Source: Terriglobia bacterium (GTDB lineage Bacteria > Acidobacteriota > Terriglobia > UBA7540). From it: 8,157 nt of DNA. Below are positions 7,058 through 8,157 of this stretch, piece after piece. The number at the start of each line of letters is the position of its first letter. Position 1 is the stretch's first letter. A program made the translations under genes and the position numbers. The stretch lies in contig JASHTZ010000125.1 of NCBI GenBank assembly GCA_030040295.1, positions 1 through 8,157 of the forward strand. The letters run 5' to 3'. The notes below the pieces were generated by a model that did not search any database, was not told the DNA's origin, and worked only from the letters and a program-made list of their open reading frames with translations.

Positions 7058-7078
7058 TTCCATACCTCACATCACAAA

Positions 7079-7104
7079 TCCGAACCCCGCAAAGGGCGTT
7101 CGGA
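7079..7104 (+). terminator. Hairpin after paralog 2, probable terminator or 3' stabiliser
   Basis: TCCGAAC plus CCC (7079-7088), a GCAAA loop, then GGG, one bulged C, and GTTCGGA (7094-7104) give a ten-pair stem beginning 22 bases after the stop codon of the preceding gene. There is no T-run afterwards, so it is not a textbook intrinsic terminator, but the position suits a 3' transcript end. Confidence 0.45.
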
Positions 7105-7165
7105 GCCCGCAGAATGTTTAAGAATATCTCGATCTGAGCCGTCCAAATTCCCCGGAGGAGAACCC

Positions 7166-7201
7166 ATGCGGCGATCGAAACCAACTTGGAGGCGATTGTA
7201 A
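7166..7201 (+). CDS. Possible 11-codon open frame behind a strong Shine-Dalgarno
   Basis: GGAGGAG (7154-7160) lies five bases before ATG 7166, the strongest-looking ribosome site in the window, yet the frame ends after MRRSKPTWRRL at TAA 7199-7201. It may be a short basic peptide, the decayed start of a lost gene, or a coincidence. It sits between the two hairpins of the convergent gap, with no matching gene body downstream. Confidence 0.18.
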   Translation: MRRSKPTWRRL

Positions 7202-7225
7202 CTGTCTGGGAAGCACGCAAGGCGA

Positions 7226-7256
7226 GTACTCAGCGCAATATCGCTGCGCTGAGTAC
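7226..7256. terminator. Perfect 12-bp inverted repeat between convergent genes
   Basis: GTACTCAGCGCA (7226-7237) and TGCGCTGAGTAC (7245-7256) pair perfectly across a 7-base loop. It lies 13 bases beyond the stop codon of the minus-strand gene and in the gap where two genes converge, so a bidirectional terminator is the natural reading. Neither side has a clear T-run, so Rho dependence or mRNA stabilisation is also possible. Confidence 0.55.
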
Positions 7257-7268
7257 CCACACCCGGCA

Positions 7269-8157
7269 TTATTGAGTAGCGAGGACCGCCTGCTGGTAGG
7301 AGAGAGCGTTCACGGTCGTAAATCGCGGCGTCCCCGGGGGCAGCGAACCGATGTTGGTAAAGTCCGAATCGTAGCCATAGCTTCTCGTGGGGGCACTGTA
7401 GACCGTGTTACAGCATTTATAAACGCCGTCGGAATACACAGAGTAGTAGAAGCTCACCATGGCCCCGAGATAATTCAGAGTAGTGCCCCAGCCCTCCAAA
7501 TAGCGCAGGAAATTATGCACCCCTCCATCCGTCCCGAAGTCATCCGGCGGGGCGGAGGGGGAGGTAAAGGTGGGCAGAGGAAAAGACATGTTCTTACCGG
7601 CGATGACCGCCGTACGGAACCAAGTAGCCGTTGAGGCGGGGCGGTTTCCAGGGTTTGTCGGGTTGGTGAAAGATTCTGCGTCTGTCCAGTTATTCGAAAG
7701 CAGCGTGACGGAGTCAGCGAACACTGCTGACGGTATATGGCATTCGCCCGTCTCGTCCTTCGTGAACCCATTTGCGTTGGTGGTCACAGCATTGTAATCA
7801 CCCCAGATATAGAGAGGATTCTCCGTCGCTACGCTGAAGCCGGCCTGCGAGGGGTATGTAGTTGTAGTCTCCATATTGGGGCAAGTGGTCAAAGTTGCGG
7901 CGGAGTAGGGGGGTAAATTGCCCAGCGCACCGTCCACCAGGCGCACGGCATGCCGGGCGAAAATTACAGCGTTCTTCTGCGCCTCGTAATAACCCGTCCC
8001 TGAGGCTGCAGATGTAATGCGTGTGAGAGGAGCCGCGCTGGGGGATGTGGGGGAGGCCAGGTTCGCCATAAACGATCCTGACGAGAACGCGCATGATGAG
8101 GAGGACGCCAGCTTTGTTGTCGTTTGACCGGTTGGGAAATAGGTCGAGCCGGTGGTA
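7269..8157 (-). CDS. C-terminal part of a PilX-like, type IV pilus-associated protein; 5' end outside window
   Basis: The frame ends at TAA 7271-7269 and stays open to the right edge, giving 295 visible residues. An internal ATG at 8069 has a modest AGGA upstream, but the Ser/Thr-rich stretch before it (TTGSTYFPTGQTTTKLASSS) looks coding, so I treat the gene as truncated. The visible part is Asn/Thr/Ser/Gly/Tyr-rich with few charges, as in surface proteins. Landmarks are ENPLYIWGDYNAV, ECHIPSAVFADSVTLLSNNW, DFGTDGGVHNFLRYLEGWG, LNYLGAMVSFYYS, KCCNTVY, SAPTRSYGYD and LPPGTPRF near the end. From memory this set occurs at the C-terminus of long proteins annotated PilX-like near minor pilin genes; the N-terminal PilX segment that would confirm it is outside the window. 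Cysteines in CPN, ECH and KCC could form disulfides. Confidence 0.7.
   Translation of the reverse strand, partial: TTGSTYFPTGQTTTKLASSSSCAFSSGSFMANLASPTSPSAAPLTRITSAASGTGYYEAQKNAVIFARHAVRLVDGALGNLPPYSAATLTTCPNMETTTTYPSQAGFSVATENPLYIWGDYNAVTTNANGFTKDETGECHIPSAVFADSVTLLSNNWTDAESFTNPTNPGNRPASTATWFRTAVIAGKNMSFPLPTFTSPSAPPDDFGTDGGVHNFLRYLEGWGTTLNYLGAMVSFYYSVYSDGVYKCCNTVYSAPTRSYGYDSDFTNIGSLPPGTPRFTTVNALSYQQAVLATQ

Noticed and set aside
6278..7063. 261-codon minus-strand frame opposite paralog 2
   Set aside because: The plus-strand frame is conserved against its neighbour; the antisense frame is a by-product of codon bias, and a similar one opposes paralog 1.

Overview
The window looks like chromosomal DNA from a member of the Acidobacteriota (Terriglobia-like). 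This is inferred from a pair of exported proteins of a type I associate with that phylum, from a PilX-like protein, and from the moderately GC-rich composition. No rRNA, tRNA, CRISPR array, insertion sequence or phage gene was found, and the layout reads as ordinary core and accessory chromosome.

Layout. Positions 1-2566 (minus strand) hold most of a large fused phospholipid-repair gene (aas type): an LplT-like MFS transporter, a PlsC-type acyltransferase, then an acyl-ACP synthetase/AMP-binding domain that runs off the left edge. A 411-base divergent intergenic region (2567-2977) follows, with a candidate promoter for aas and a possible gene remnant. Rightward genes follow: an isochorismatase-fold hydrolase without the usual catalytic Cys (2978-3598); a secreted single-domain rhodanese (3762-4199); an alpha/beta hydrolase with a Cys where Ser is usual (4230-5009); and two tandem, clearly paralogous exported proteins of unknown function (5191-5970 and 6110-7057). 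Two hairpins lie in the gap before the convergent, right-truncated minus-strand gene (7269 to beyond 8157), whose C-terminal part resembles acidobacterial PilX-like type IV pilus-associated proteins.

How the genes fit together. Only rhodanese and hydrolase (30-base gap) look like a probable operon. The two exported paralogs look like a local duplication. The aas fusion would retrieve and re-acylate lysophospholipids at the inner membrane. The rhodanese and both paralogs carry signal peptides, so several products act outside the cytoplasm. I see no convincing undescribed multi-gene system here. The best leads are the altered catalytic residues in two hydrolase-fold enzymes, the tandem exported family, and a few small unexplained open frames.
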